DNA of 61,284 nt from Globisporangium splendens (Eukaryota; Oomycota; Peronosporomycetes; Pythiales; Pythiaceae), in NCBI GenBank assembly GCA_006386115.1, contig VFIW01000174.1, forward strand, positions 1 to 61,284, written 5' to 3'. Under the pieces are notes generated by a model, which made no database searches, was not told the origin of the DNA, and saw only the letters and a program-made list of their open reading frames with translations. A program made the position numbers and the translations under genes. Position 1 is the stretch's first letter; each line of letters begins with the position of its first letter. This document shows, piece by piece, positions 1 through 9,142 of this stretch.

Positions 1-77
1 TTACCGTTGGCCCACTTGTTGTCAGTGTCAATTTGGGTCCCGAGTGCGCACGCGTCCCCAGAAGCGAATCTCAAGCG

Positions 78-1655
78 ATGGACACAGAGCATCTGGTGCT
101 GCGCAGCGCCATGGGCTCCACTCTCAACGACAGCAGCAGCACGGTGGCCATGCGCACGCGCAGCAAGTCGCGCGCCTCGAGCAGCAGCAGCACAACCGTC
201 GCCACGACCGCCAGAGGCACCGTCGTGACCAAAACGACTACGACCACCAGCAGCTCCATCACGCATACCACCTCCGCGCAGACGGCCAAGCTGCACACGT
301 TCGAGCGTCTGCACCAGGAGGGATTCGCCTACCTGGCCGACAACTCGTACATCCGCTCCGGGTACCGCCTCAACTACTCGGTGCGCGACTGCTTCCTGAG
401 TCTCTTTGAGCTGCACAATGAGACGCTCAACGTATGGACGCACATCATCGGTTCGTTTATCTTCCTGTCGCTCATGATGTACCTCACGCTCTCGAACAGC
501 GCGTTGGGTCGCGTGGGTGGCGACGGGAGTGCGGTGATGGCGCCGTCGTGGTGCGACGTGCAGCAAGGCGCGTTCCTCGAGAACGGCCACCACACAGGAC
601 GCCTGTTCTTTGCGACCGCGCTCCCAGAGTACTGTCCGCGCACGCGCTCGATGCTCGTGCTACCGGAGCAGAAGAAGTACTACGAGGTCGCGACCGTGAT
701 CTTCGAGCACAGTCTGCACCAGATCCCGAGTCTGGAGCGCTTCCACGACATCCTGGAGGAGAACGTCGGCGGCATCTCGGAGGGCATCGCCGTGCAAACG
801 GAGCTGCTCAAGTCCGAGCTCGTGCTCCTGAAGGACCGTCTCGCGCACGTGACCGACTACAGCCAGGTGCGCTCGGTGAAGGAGAGTCTGAACCACCGTG
901 TGGAGGGCTTTTCGTCGTTTCTGCAGGAGCTCGCGACTCAAGTAGGTGCCGACATCACGCTCAAATACGCCGTGGACGAGCTGCACAGCCTCGCCGACAG
1001 CGTGAAGAACGGGATCCACATCATGTCGACCGTAGACACGCACCACGTCGCGCACTGGCCGATCTTCGTGTTCATGGTCAGTGCCGTGATCTGCTTGACC
1101 TGCAGCGCGATGTTCCACCTGCTCTTCGTGCACAGCAAGCCCGTGTACTTCTTCCTCTCGCGACTCGACTACGCGGGCATCACGATCCTGATCGCGGGCT
1201 CGTTCTACCCGATGATCTACTACTCGTTCTACTGTCACCCGTGGCTGCTGCGCGTGTACCTGACAGCGATCTCGGTGATGGCGGCGCTGACGTTCGGGGT
1301 GACGCTCGTGCCGGCGTTCGGGACGCCCAAGTTCCTCGTCTTCCGCACGTGCATCTTCCTGTCGCTTGGCTTCTTCGGGCTGGTGCCAGTGAGCCACCTG
1401 GTGTACCACTTCGGCCTCTTCGACCCGCACGTGACCGTCATGATCGGGCCGCTGCTGCTCATGGCTCTGCTCTACACGCTCGGCGCGATCATCTACGCGA
1501 CCAAGTTCCCGGAGCGGTTCTACCCCGGACGGTTCGATGTCTGGTTCTCGAGCCACCAGCTCTGGCACATTTGCGTCGTGGCCGCGGCGCTGGTGCACTT
1601 TGCGAACGCGCTGCAGCAGTACGAGTGGCGATGGAACACGACCTGCGACGTGTAG
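78..1655 (+). CDS. PAQR-family seven-TM receptor (AdipoR/hemolysin III superfamily) with an inserted loop domain
   Basis: Single-exon gene of 525 codons starting at the first ATG (78); the frame is open slightly further upstream but only from a TTG. The conserved PAQR core is clear: a pre-TM motif (YSVRDCFLSLFELHNETLNVWTH), SAMFHLLFVHS with the Ser-x3-His pair, LDYAGI with the conserved Asp, and a C-terminal KFPERFYPGRFDVWF followed by HQLWHICVVAAALVH with the His-x3-His pair. In AdipoR-type proteins these residues bind zinc and are linked to ceramidase-like activity; that function is inferred here. The N-terminus is a Ser/Thr/Arg-rich, probably disordered cytosolic tail. Between TM1 and TM2, where animal AdipoRs have a short loop, there are about 190 residues (roughly 137-330) that look helical. 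A poly(A) signal follows at 1722. Confidence 0.88.
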   Translation: MDTEHLVLRSAMGSTLNDSSSTVAMRTRSKSRASSSSSTTVATTARGTVVTKTTTTTSSSITHTTSAQTAKLHTFERLHQEGFAYLADNSYIRSGYRLNYSVRDCFLSLFELHNETLNVWTHIIGSFIFLSLMMYLTLSNSALGRVGGDGSAVMAPSWCDVQQGAFLENGHHTGRLFFATALPEYCPRTRSMLVLPEQKKYYEVATVIFEHSLHQIPSLERFHDILEENVGGISEGIAVQTELLKSELVLLKDRLAHVTDYSQVRSVKESLNHRVEGFSSFLQELATQVGADITLKYAVDELHSLADSVKNGIHIMSTVDTHHVAHWPIFVFMVSAVICLTCSAMFHLLFVHSKPVYFFLSRLDYAGITILIAGSFYPMIYYSFYCHPWLLRVYLTAISVMAALTFGVTLVPAFGTPKFLVFRTCIFLSLGFFGLVPVSHLVYHFGLFDPHVTVMIGPLLLMALLYTLGAIIYATKFPERFYPGRFDVWFSSHQLWHICVVAAALVHFANALQQYEWRWNTTCDV

Positions 1656-1721
1656 AGCGAGAGCGAGCAGTCGAGTGCAGCAATATCGGATCTCTTGTGT
1701 GCTTATCCAGATGAACGATGC

Positions 1722-1727
1722 AATAAA
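1722..1727 (+). promoter_or_regulatory. AATAAA polyadenylation signal of the PAQR gene
   Basis: AATAAA lies 67 bp after the stop codon at 1655, a usual distance for a 3' UTR in compact genomes. Confidence 0.5.
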
Positions 1728-1846
1728 TACAGTTTCTTTTTTGAGGTGGGGCTCTCATCCTTCTCTGTTTATAGATCCGCTATGCACAGCCAGGCGATGA
1801 AGCGCAATTGAAGACGCACTCATATCCAGTGGTCTAGGTACAGGAG

Positions 1847-2830
1847 ATGATGCATCGAGTGGAGGCAACGACACGTGGCGAAGCGATTCAAGAGCAGCTC
1901 CGGTCGTCGTCTCGAGTCTCCTTCGACACCTACGACACCTTCGCAGCCTTTGAGGATGAGCTGAAGGCAGCCACGAGTCCGAATGCCGCAGCACAGAGCA
2001 TCGCGCGCCAGTTCACGTCCTATCACTCGCCTCGAGACTCGGATCGAAATCCCAATTTCAAGACGCTGCCGCGCGCGAGTGGCAAACTTGAACTCCAGAC
2101 TGATGCCGCGCACAGAAACGACGCGATCAGGATCCCTACAAAGCCCCGTGCGACTACAACTATCGGATCGACTCGCCAGTGAGTTCGTGGTATGTACAAG
2201 ACACGGATTTCCGGGCCAAATTCGTCCTGCCGAGTGCTCAGGATCTGCGTCGCCGCGCGGCACTCGACCAGGAGGGATTCTTTGGACCGGCGAATGGGGA
2301 GGACCTGCAGCCGGTGTCGCTGCGGTTCCAACAATCCATCGACCAGCGATGCAAAACGCCAAAGAAAATGCCACCGGCTGCTTTTTGCGCTATCAACTTT
2401 CTCTCATTTCTTTGCTTTAGCTTACCACGAGCCGATTCTTGTCCCTTTCTGCTGGATATCGCGTGTTTGGTCTGCCTTAGTTTAAGTCACGCGTCCCGCA
2501 CACTGCGCGCAAGAGCTCCAACCTGGAGCTTCGACTGGAGACGATCCTGGATCAAGAGGGGCTTCTGCCAGACCTGCGCGAAATCCGAAGTCATAAATAC
2601 CGAGACGAGGTACGAATTCGCTCTCTTTCCCTCCACTCATGTAATCTTTTCCATGCCAATCTTCTTCGTCATACAACCCTGTGTGCGCTGCACTGTTATA
2701 GATCCAAACGGGAACCCCGTTTGACACCAAGTTTAAGTCCATGGCGTCGTACAAACCACTTGCGCTTGCGCATACTCCTCTAAAGACGCGCCATGGAAGC
2801 TCCTCACCCATCAATAACAATGCCAGCTAA
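1847..2830 (+). CDS. Hypothetical multi-exon gene (model incomplete, possibly decayed)
   Basis: I do not recognise this protein. Coding-looking segments run in order: a first exon from ATG 1847 (containing VSFDTYDTFAAFEDEL), a second segment in another frame around 2120-2313 (ending ALDQEGFFGPANGEDLQP), a third exon 2481-2609 (LELRLETILDQEGLLPDLRE) and a last exon 2702-2830 with a TAA stop. The intron 2610-2701 has a clean GTACG donor and TATAG acceptor and keeps the frame. An intron 2314-2480 would also keep the frame. No splice pair joins the first segment to the second in frame, so either an exon boundary is missed or the gene carries a frameshift. It ends 14 bp before the stop of the convergent anoctamin gene. 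Confidence 0.4.
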
Positions 2831-2844
2831 CTTCAAGTACATTG

Positions 2845-5800
2845 TTACATATCGTCTTCGTCGCCAGAAAAGTAAAATCGGTTTCTCAACGTGGCTTCGT
2901 GCACGGCTTCGTGGCCAGATAACTCGATCCTCGGGTGGCTCGCGGTGGCTCGAAACAACTGCTCGGCTTCAACTGGCGGCTCTTTTGGCATGGATGGCCG
3001 CCGAAAGCGGCTCATAAAGGACGACGGCTTCTTGGCTGCTGCTGTCGGAGGAGGAGGTTGCGGCTTGACTTTTGGTTTGTACTGATGCTCTACAATTCCA
3101 CAAAGTACAAAACAAAGCATGCTGTTGATATAGTCGCTAGAATCCAAAACGAGGGGCATTCTGTTCGTACCTTCTTCGAGGCCAAAGTCAAAGCGGCTGC
3201 GCTGAGCGGCTTCCGTGATGGCGTCCATGCCAGAAAGCTCCTTTGTCGTGTATTGGCGAGGGATATCGGCGCTGAGGTCGGTCTGAGCTGGCTGAGTGAG
3301 AGTAGCAGCCAAAGCCGCTTGAGTCATCGATGCACGAGGCTGAGGTTGAGCTGGAGACGGATCTGAAGTAGACTCGTGCTGTGTCTCTGCTTGTCTTGGT
3401 TCCGGGAGTGAATGAGGCACGTTTGCCTCGTCAAATTCGAGCGCTGCGAACACATCCGGCGAGAGTTTCGAGGCTCTTCGAGGAGAAGACAAAGTAAATG
3501 GCGGAAGCCCTTCCGAGGACGCACCAGAGCTGCCCTTCCTGCTGCTGCTACTACTGTGAGGCTCCCTTCTCGCTAGCCTCGCGAAAAAACTCGCGCGTTT
3601 TGATGGCCGTCTAGCACTCTCCGCCGCTGCTTCAGCGGCACTAGTGGCGACAGAACTACTGCTCTCGCGTACCTCTTTGGCGACAGGAATTCCAATCGAA
3701 ACAGGCTCGTCATTTTCCCCAGCAGCCGAGTCTGGAGGAGGCATCCCTGATTCCAATTGACCCGACGCCGATTGCTCCACAGAAGCACCTGGAAGCTGAG
3801 AATGAGACAAGCTATGCAACTCTTTTCCCTCAGTCGTTTTCTGCTCATGTTCGCCAGTGCTCATTTGCATCGAAGGGCCAGATCTCACAGGTTTGAAGTA
3901 GCCCACGATCATTTCGCCTTCGTCATCGTCACCATCATTGTTCTCAGCGTTTTCGTCATGCTCTGAAGACGGTGGAGGGATCGCCGTTGTGATTCCTTCT
4001 GGCAGCGGATCGGCATCTAGTGGCACAATAAGCTCATCTGCCGGTCGTAGATCGTCGTGCTTTCGCAACGCAACGTTGAGCCTCCGAAGCAGTTCGTTCC
4101 GTTCTTTGTAGTACTCTAAAGAAGAGTCAAGACGCAAAGCCTCAGTCTCGTACCCATCGTCTAGCGAATCCAGGATCCAGTTTTTCTTATTGAGCTCTCC
4201 AGCGCTGTTGAGACCGTCGTCACTGGGCTGCGTGTCGTCTCCACCCATGTACCGCTCAACAAGAAACTCATTCCGCGCTTGCACTTCCTCGGCGTGGCGG
4301 CTCGTTGACGGCAGCAAGAACCGCAGAATTTCCGCGAGAAGCCAGCATCCAAGCGTCGAGATCAAGAACGAGCTCATCCGCTGGACGAAGGTCAAGTCAC
4401 GGTGGTTCTCCGCCGTGAAGTACTCCAAACCAAAGATCGTGACGAGCGCGAGCTTCAGCTGCATCTGGATGCACGTCGACCAGAGTCCGATGCCTTCTGC
4501 TGCATCTGGTGCTGGCCGCTGGAAAAACAGACAGAGATCGAGTGCATCCAGGCGAATCTCAAGAGCGCATTCGACCAGCGCCAGTAGTGGGACCAATGGA
4601 AACACGCTCGAGAACATCACAACGAGGCCAAACTGGACCACAATCTGCGTGTAGTCTTCGTACGATCCGCGGTAGGGCTCTAGTGCACACTCGTCTTCGA
4701 CACTCGCAGACTCAGCCTCCGGCGCTTGGCTGTTGTTATTGCTGCTAGTGAGGGAGACACCAAGCGAGAAATTGTGCGAGACAGCCAAAATGTGCGAGAT
4801 GATCCGAGTCACAAAGATCATCAAGAGCAGCGTCTCTAACTGCACGAGCACGTTCATTTGGCCTGCAACGTTGTCGCGGTATACTTGATACAGCGATCCG
4901 AAGAGCGTGTGCTCGAGCCAGGCAAAGTCTGCAAACGCGAGAATCCACAGCCCCGTGTATGTGTTCAGGAGCTGCAGCACAAACACTTTGGAGACCACAC
5001 TCTCCTGGAACGCCTTCTCGTTCTGAAAGTTCTCAAACTCGCTCAGTCGATGCGAAATGGACGAGATGAGGTCTCCGTTCCACTGAATGAGGGTCGCTAG
5101 GCAACCACTGCTTCCCAGCACGGCAACGCGGAGACTCAACCACTGTGTAAGGTATCCTTGCACGAGAATGAGCGTGATCACCAGAAAAAGGTTCATGGCT
5201 CCCAGCCCAAGCATCACAAGAAGCGAGACGCACTGTCGTACGAGTCGCTTTTGGCCCGAGAAATGCGTTTCTACCTCATTCGTGACTGGATTGCGGCGCG
5301 ATTCGCCCCAGAAGCTCGCGCGGTCGTGTAACTCCAAGTCCAGACGCGTCGTTCCCCACTCCAGCTGATACCAGATGCACTTGCGCTCCCACAGTTTTGC
5401 AAACAGGAACCCCCACACGATTATACCGATACCAAGCGCAAACGCGACCGGACTCATGAAGAACTTGGCGGTGCTGCCGATCTCTCCAGTTCGGTAAAAG
5501 GACCAAAGCGTCTCAAGCTCCTGATCGTCTCGTTGGTACATGAGTACCATAGCGACGCCAATGGCTGGCCCGACGAGCAACTGGGTGTAGAATGCGAGCC
5601 ACGCAAAGTAAAACGCGATGCTTTCACCAAAGTAGTCGCGCACATCTCGAAGTGGTTGACGGAAAGGGTACAATCGACCGAGCTGGTTCAAGAACCAGTG
5701 GGTCTCTGGTTCGTACTCGCCTGGGAGATGCCGTGGACGCCAGAAGAGGATCCAGGAAGACCGAAGCGCAGGCTTTGAGTTGAAGTCGAAGCGACTTGCA

Positions 5801-8397
5801 CTGTGCAGACACTGGAACGACGTCAGCAGTCCGCCTTGCAGCATTTGATTCACATTCATCTCCGACTCGATTAAGTGCCGCGTGATGCGAATGCAGTCGA
5901 TCGTGCGAAGCACCATGGATCGCCGCATGTTTCCCGGTTGGTCGAGTCGATGTGGATATTTCTTGTACAGATACTGGAACTCGGTGCGAGGCACGTACGA
6001 AGCATAAGGGAGGTGCGCGTTGTGGCATTTGAGCGACTTATTTGCGATTCGTGAGGCTCGCGTGAGTACCTGGATACGTCCCGAGACGCGCGAAAGCGAT
6101 TCATTGGGGAATTGCTCGGCTTCTTTCCGTGAGATAACGTCTTTGGCTGCTAACAGCCTGAGCTTCTGCTTGATTGTGCGCGGATCGAGCACCTTCAGGT
6201 CACTCTTGACCTCAGTCTTGTCTCGCCAAAAGAGCGGCCCAGGATCCACTCCATCGGTAAACTCGAGTGTGTAATCCATATCGCAAAGCGTCGCCATAAG
6301 AAGATTGTCCGATGCGAATATCTTGACGAAAAGCAACCTGCCATCTTTCGAGATACTGAGGCTCACGTCCATTTTGCAACGAAGTGTGAGGCGGCGAATG
6401 ATCAACGAGCGTACAATGGCGTCAAACTCGCTCTGAAACACGACAGTCGACTTGTTAATGCCAGCAGTGCTGCGTCCAGTCATGGCCATCCACTCGGAAT
6501 CAAACGCTGCGGCTTCAACTTCCAGGATACTCGAATCTTTGGCTCGAACGGACGACAAGTACAAGTCTCGAGCGTCTTGGAACTGGAGTGACGCTTGTTT
6601 CCAATGCTTTGGATCGACAATGGGGTCACTCTGTGAAAGAGTAGGCGCTGGAGATGGCGTTGCGGCGAAGCGACGGCAGCAACACTGAGCAAACGAGGTC
6701 GCATAATATCCGATATCAGGTAAAAGAAGACTCAGCAGCAAAAGCAAGTGTACTGCCGTCAACCACGATAACCAGAGTACCCCGACATCGAGCGTTGCGA
6801 GCATCAGTGACGCGAGTTCTTCTTCGCAAACAGAGTCAAAACCCTCTTCCGTAATCGTCGTTCGGTTTCTCGCATGGTCTGTTTTACTGTGAGCGCAAGT
6901 ATGAGCACGCCATTGAGTTATCGGTGCACACGTCTGGTCGCTCATGAGCTCATAGACACTCTGAAGAATCGTGTGCTTGCTCTTCGAGGCAGCTGGGTCG
7001 AGCATCTGCTGTTGCAACTCGATGCAATTCGATAGTGCGTACAGTTGTGACGTCAGAAGTAGCATGAGCGTCCACTTCACAAAAATCCCTCGGGAGCGGC
7101 AGCAGAGCGCCAACATACCCACGAGAACCGAGACAAGTCCAGACAGCACGACGCCAAGAAGGATCCATTTCGCGAGGGTGGAGTCTCGAGTCAAGTCGCA
7201 GAATTGCAAGAGATCCACGCTTATCGCACATGTGATCGATCCGCAGACTGTAATCGCGAACAACCCCAGTTGGAACGCAGATGCAAGCCACCCGCCATGA
7301 GGAGTATGCGATTGTCTTGCGATTTTGCCCTTTTTCGCAGCCTTCTTTCGCTTTCGGCTCGGCTTTCCCTGCGTAAATGGTGAGGTTCCCCCTTCTTGGT
7401 CGCCCTCGTCCAGCAAAGTGAGCAGCCAATGCAAGACAAGTTGAAGCAGCATGACTGCGAGCAGACTTGCTACAATCGCTAGTGCAACGGTCTCCAGTTG
7501 TATGAATGCTGTCAGCGTGTCATCGGCGCATTCGTGCTCTTGAGGTCTCCAGAACTCGGTGTAAAAGTCCAGCGAGTCGACTCTTTGTAGGGTAGTTCTA
7601 TTGTGAGCGCTGTGCTTAACGTGTGACGAGCAATGCGCTCGAAGCCATCGTAAGAAATGCGTGGGTCCATCGAGCAGAAAGCGGTGCAGCAGCGATGGCG
7701 CTGGGCTGCCGTTCACCACTTCTTCAAGATCGTCAACCGAGAAATCGTTCTTGGGTCTTCCCAATGCCACTTGTAAACGTTTCTGTGAGAACTTTAACAC
7801 CAAGAGCTGGTTGATCGCAAAGCCGGCGGCAGCGCACAGGAGCGCGACAAGGAATGCGAAGCACCGTATGCCGATCCTGCTCTGCCACGAGATTGCGATC
7901 CAGCCGACGGCGTTCACGACAAACACCACAGCGATGCAGCCCCAGAGCGCGTAGACGAGATCTTGCTCGATGTGCTCAGCTGCATCTGTGGTCCGAAAGC
8001 GGTAAAGTGCAACCAGCACCATGACCATGAGCACCAGCACCCCCAAGCACAGTTGCTGTAGCAGTGTCGACAGGTACCCTGGAATGGGCGAGATAACCGC
8101 TTCTTTCTTGGGAACAGCATGGCGGTCGGCAATCTTATGCAGAAACTCTTCTTCCTTCCGCTCCATCTCTTGTGTCGCATCATGCATCCCTAGAAGCTGA
8201 CATCGGCAGTTTCCATTTGGCACATTCACATTAGCGCCATAAAGTGAAAGAGAGAGACGAGGACGCATGGCGCATGAGAGACGTACTTTTTCGTGTGGGA
8301 TGGCACTGCTGTAGGGAAACGCCATGACGTAAAAGTAGCGCCAGGGCTTCTTGTCCGTCGTGGCCGACACCGTTGCTGCCGTTGGGTTGGTCACCAT
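2845..8397 (-). CDS. Giant anoctamin (TMEM16)-family membrane protein
   Basis: Open frame of 1850 codons from ATG 8397. Anoctamins are Ca2+-activated chloride channels or lipid scramblases. The anoctamin core lies around residues 920-1360: it starts near DYFGESIAFYFAWLAFYTQL, includes the region around ENFQNEKAFQESVVSKVFVLQ, and holds the very conserved FPLVPLLALVECALEIRLDA. The family is usually 800-1000 residues. Here an extra N-terminal block of about 8 hydrophobic segments (roughly residues 45-600) and a Ser/Pro-rich C-terminal tail of about 350 residues are added. Two stretches are almost certainly in-frame introns read through by the ORF: 8286-8197 (GTACGT donor, TGTCAG acceptor, 90 bp) and 3170-3090 (GTACGA donor, TTGTAG acceptor, 81 bp). 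The real product would then be about 1793 aa. Substrate and Ca2+ dependence cannot be told from sequence alone. Confidence 0.85.
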   Translation of the reverse strand: MVTNPTAATVSATTDKKPWRYFYVMAFPYSSAIPHEKVRLSCAMRPRLSLSLYGANVNVPNGNCRCQLLGMHDATQEMERKEEEFLHKIADRHAVPKKEAVISPIPGYLSTLLQQLCLGVLVLMVMVLVALYRFRTTDAAEHIEQDLVYALWGCIAVVFVVNAVGWIAISWQSRIGIRCFAFLVALLCAAAGFAINQLLVLKFSQKRLQVALGRPKNDFSVDDLEEVVNGSPAPSLLHRFLLDGPTHFLRWLRAHCSSHVKHSAHNRTTLQRVDSLDFYTEFWRPQEHECADDTLTAFIQLETVALAIVASLLAVMLLQLVLHWLLTLLDEGDQEGGTSPFTQGKPSRKRKKAAKKGKIARQSHTPHGGWLASAFQLGLFAITVCGSITCAISVDLLQFCDLTRDSTLAKWILLGVVLSGLVSVLVGMLALCCRSRGIFVKWTLMLLLTSQLYALSNCIELQQQMLDPAASKSKHTILQSVYELMSDQTCAPITQWRAHTCAHSKTDHARNRTTITEEGFDSVCEEELASLMLATLDVGVLWLSWLTAVHLLLLLSLLLPDIGYYATSFAQCCCRRFAATPSPAPTLSQSDPIVDPKHWKQASLQFQDARDLYLSSVRAKDSSILEVEAAAFDSEWMAMTGRSTAGINKSTVVFQSEFDAIVRSLIIRRLTLRCKMDVSLSISKDGRLLFVKIFASDNLLMATLCDMDYTLEFTDGVDPGPLFWRDKTEVKSDLKVLDPRTIKQKLRLLAAKDVISRKEAEQFPNESLSRVSGRIQVLTRASRIANKSLKCHNAHLPYASYVPRTEFQYLYKKYPHRLDQPGNMRRSMVLRTIDCIRITRHLIESEMNVNQMLQGGLLTSFQCLHSASRFDFNSKPALRSSWILFWRPRHLPGEYEPETHWFLNQLGRLYPFRQPLRDVRDYFGESIAFYFAWLAFYTQLLVGPAIGVAMVLMYQRDDQELETLWSFYRTGEIGSTAKFFMSPVAFALGIGIIVWGFLFAKLWERKCIWYQLEWGTTRLDLELHDRASFWGESRRNPVTNEVETHFSGQKRLVRQCVSLLVMLGLGAMNLFLVITLILVQGYLTQWLSLRVAVLGSSGCLATLIQWNGDLISSISHRLSEFENFQNEKAFQESVVSKVFVLQLLNTYTGLWILAFADFAWLEHTLFGSLYQVYRDNVAGQMNVLVQLETLLLMIFVTRIISHILAVSHNFSLGVSLTSSNNNSQAPEAESASVEDECALEPYRGSYEDYTQIVVQFGLVVMFSSVFPLVPLLALVECALEIRLDALDLCLFFQRPAPDAAEGIGLWSTCIQMQLKLALVTIFGLEYFTAENHRDLTFVQRMSSFLISTLGCWLLAEILRFLLPSTSRHAEEVQARNEFLVERYMGGDDTQPSDDGLNSAGELNKKNWILDSLDDGYETEALRLDSSLEYYKERNELLRRLNVALRKHDDLRPADELIVPLDADPLPEGITTAIPPPSSEHDENAENNDGDDDEGEMIVGYFKPVRSGPSMQMSTGEHEQKTTEGKELHSLSHSQLPGASVEQSASGQLESGMPPPDSAAGENDEPVSIGIPVAKEVRESSSSVATSAAEAAAESARRPSKRASFFARLARREPHSSSSSRKGSSGASSEGLPPFTLSSPRRASKLSPDVFAALEFDEANVPHSLPEPRQAETQHESTSDPSPAQPQPRASMTQAALAATLTQPAQTDLSADIPRQYTTKELSGMDAITEAAQRSRFDFGLEEGTNRMPLVLDSSDYINSMLCFVLCGIVEHQYKPKVKPQPPPPTAAAKKPSSFMSRFRRPSMPKEPPVEAEQLFRATASHPRIELSGHEAVHEATLRNRFYFSGDEDDM

Positions 8398-8611
8398 TGG
8401 CGCGCGCGCTCTTTGCTCTCGAGCTTCTCTCTTGCAGACAGAGTGTTAGGACACCAGAGATCGCGTCGCTTCAAGATCTGTTCGTGATCGAGAGTGATGG
8501 TGATGATCCCATCAACGTTCGAGTGACCTTCACGCAACCTTCTAGGCACCTCCACAGCATCTGTTTGCTCAATTGGCACTCTCCCATTTGACCAGGAAGC
8601 ACGCGTTCAGA

Positions 8612-8887
8612 ATGGAGGACGTCATCCGCGTCAACGTGCTCTACTTCGCGTCCGTGCGCGAGGAGATCGGGAAGCGAGAAGAAGAAGTCACGCTCAGCAG
8701 CAGCAACAGCAGCGGTGGCCCTGTGACGCTGGGTGCGCTCCGCAAGCTCCTCTGTGAGATGTACCCTGAGACCGATGCCGTGATCCGGACCATCACACTC
8801 GCGCGCAATCTGGAGTACTCGACCGACGACGTCGAGCTGCATCACGGAGACGAAGTCGCGCTCATCCCGCCGATCAGCGGCGGATAA
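8612..8887 (+). CDS. MOCS2A: Molybdopterin synthase small subunit (MoaD/MOCS2A)
   Basis: A 91-residue beta-grasp (ubiquitin-like) protein. It starts IRVNVLYFASVREEIG, has the typical HHGDEVALIPPISGG end, and finishes in the Gly-Gly that is thiocarboxylated and supplies sulfur to precursor Z during molybdenum cofactor synthesis. Family size is about 80-90 residues, which fits the ATG at 8612; the longer frame begins only at a TTG. The ATG is 215 bp from the divergent anoctamin start, so the two probably share a promoter region. The large subunit (MOCS2B/MoaE) is not in this window. Confidence 0.93.
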   Translation: MEDVIRVNVLYFASVREEIGKREEEVTLSSSNSSGGPVTLGALRKLLCEMYPETDAVIRTITLARNLEYSTDDVELHHGDEVALIPPISGG

Positions 8888-9142
8888 GCGTCGACGTGAA
8901 CTAAAAATTTGATGAATGTACCATTCCAGTTGTCGTTTTTGCGAAATTGAGTTTTTGTTTAGTCAGATGGTTAGTTAATCCAGAGTTGCACATTGAAGCT
9001 GCTCAGGCATGCTTTTCACTTACCAAGCATGCGGCTGCACCTCAGGATTTACAATTCCTATTTTACTCTACACTCATGCGTGGTGATTGCACTCCCATCG
9101 GCGTTACTTTTCCCAGCAAGCCTCGTATAGTTTTGTGCTTCC

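Noticed and set aside
434..1714. Long plus-strand and minus-strand (660-1598) frames across the PAQR gene
   Set aside because: Arg/Ala-rich and His/Val-rich shadow frames of a GC-rich gene; the PAQR frame explains the region.
1820..2374. 184-codon minus-strand frame
   Set aside because: No recognisable domain, starts at a weak position, and the plus strand has spliced-looking coding segments with good splice sites.
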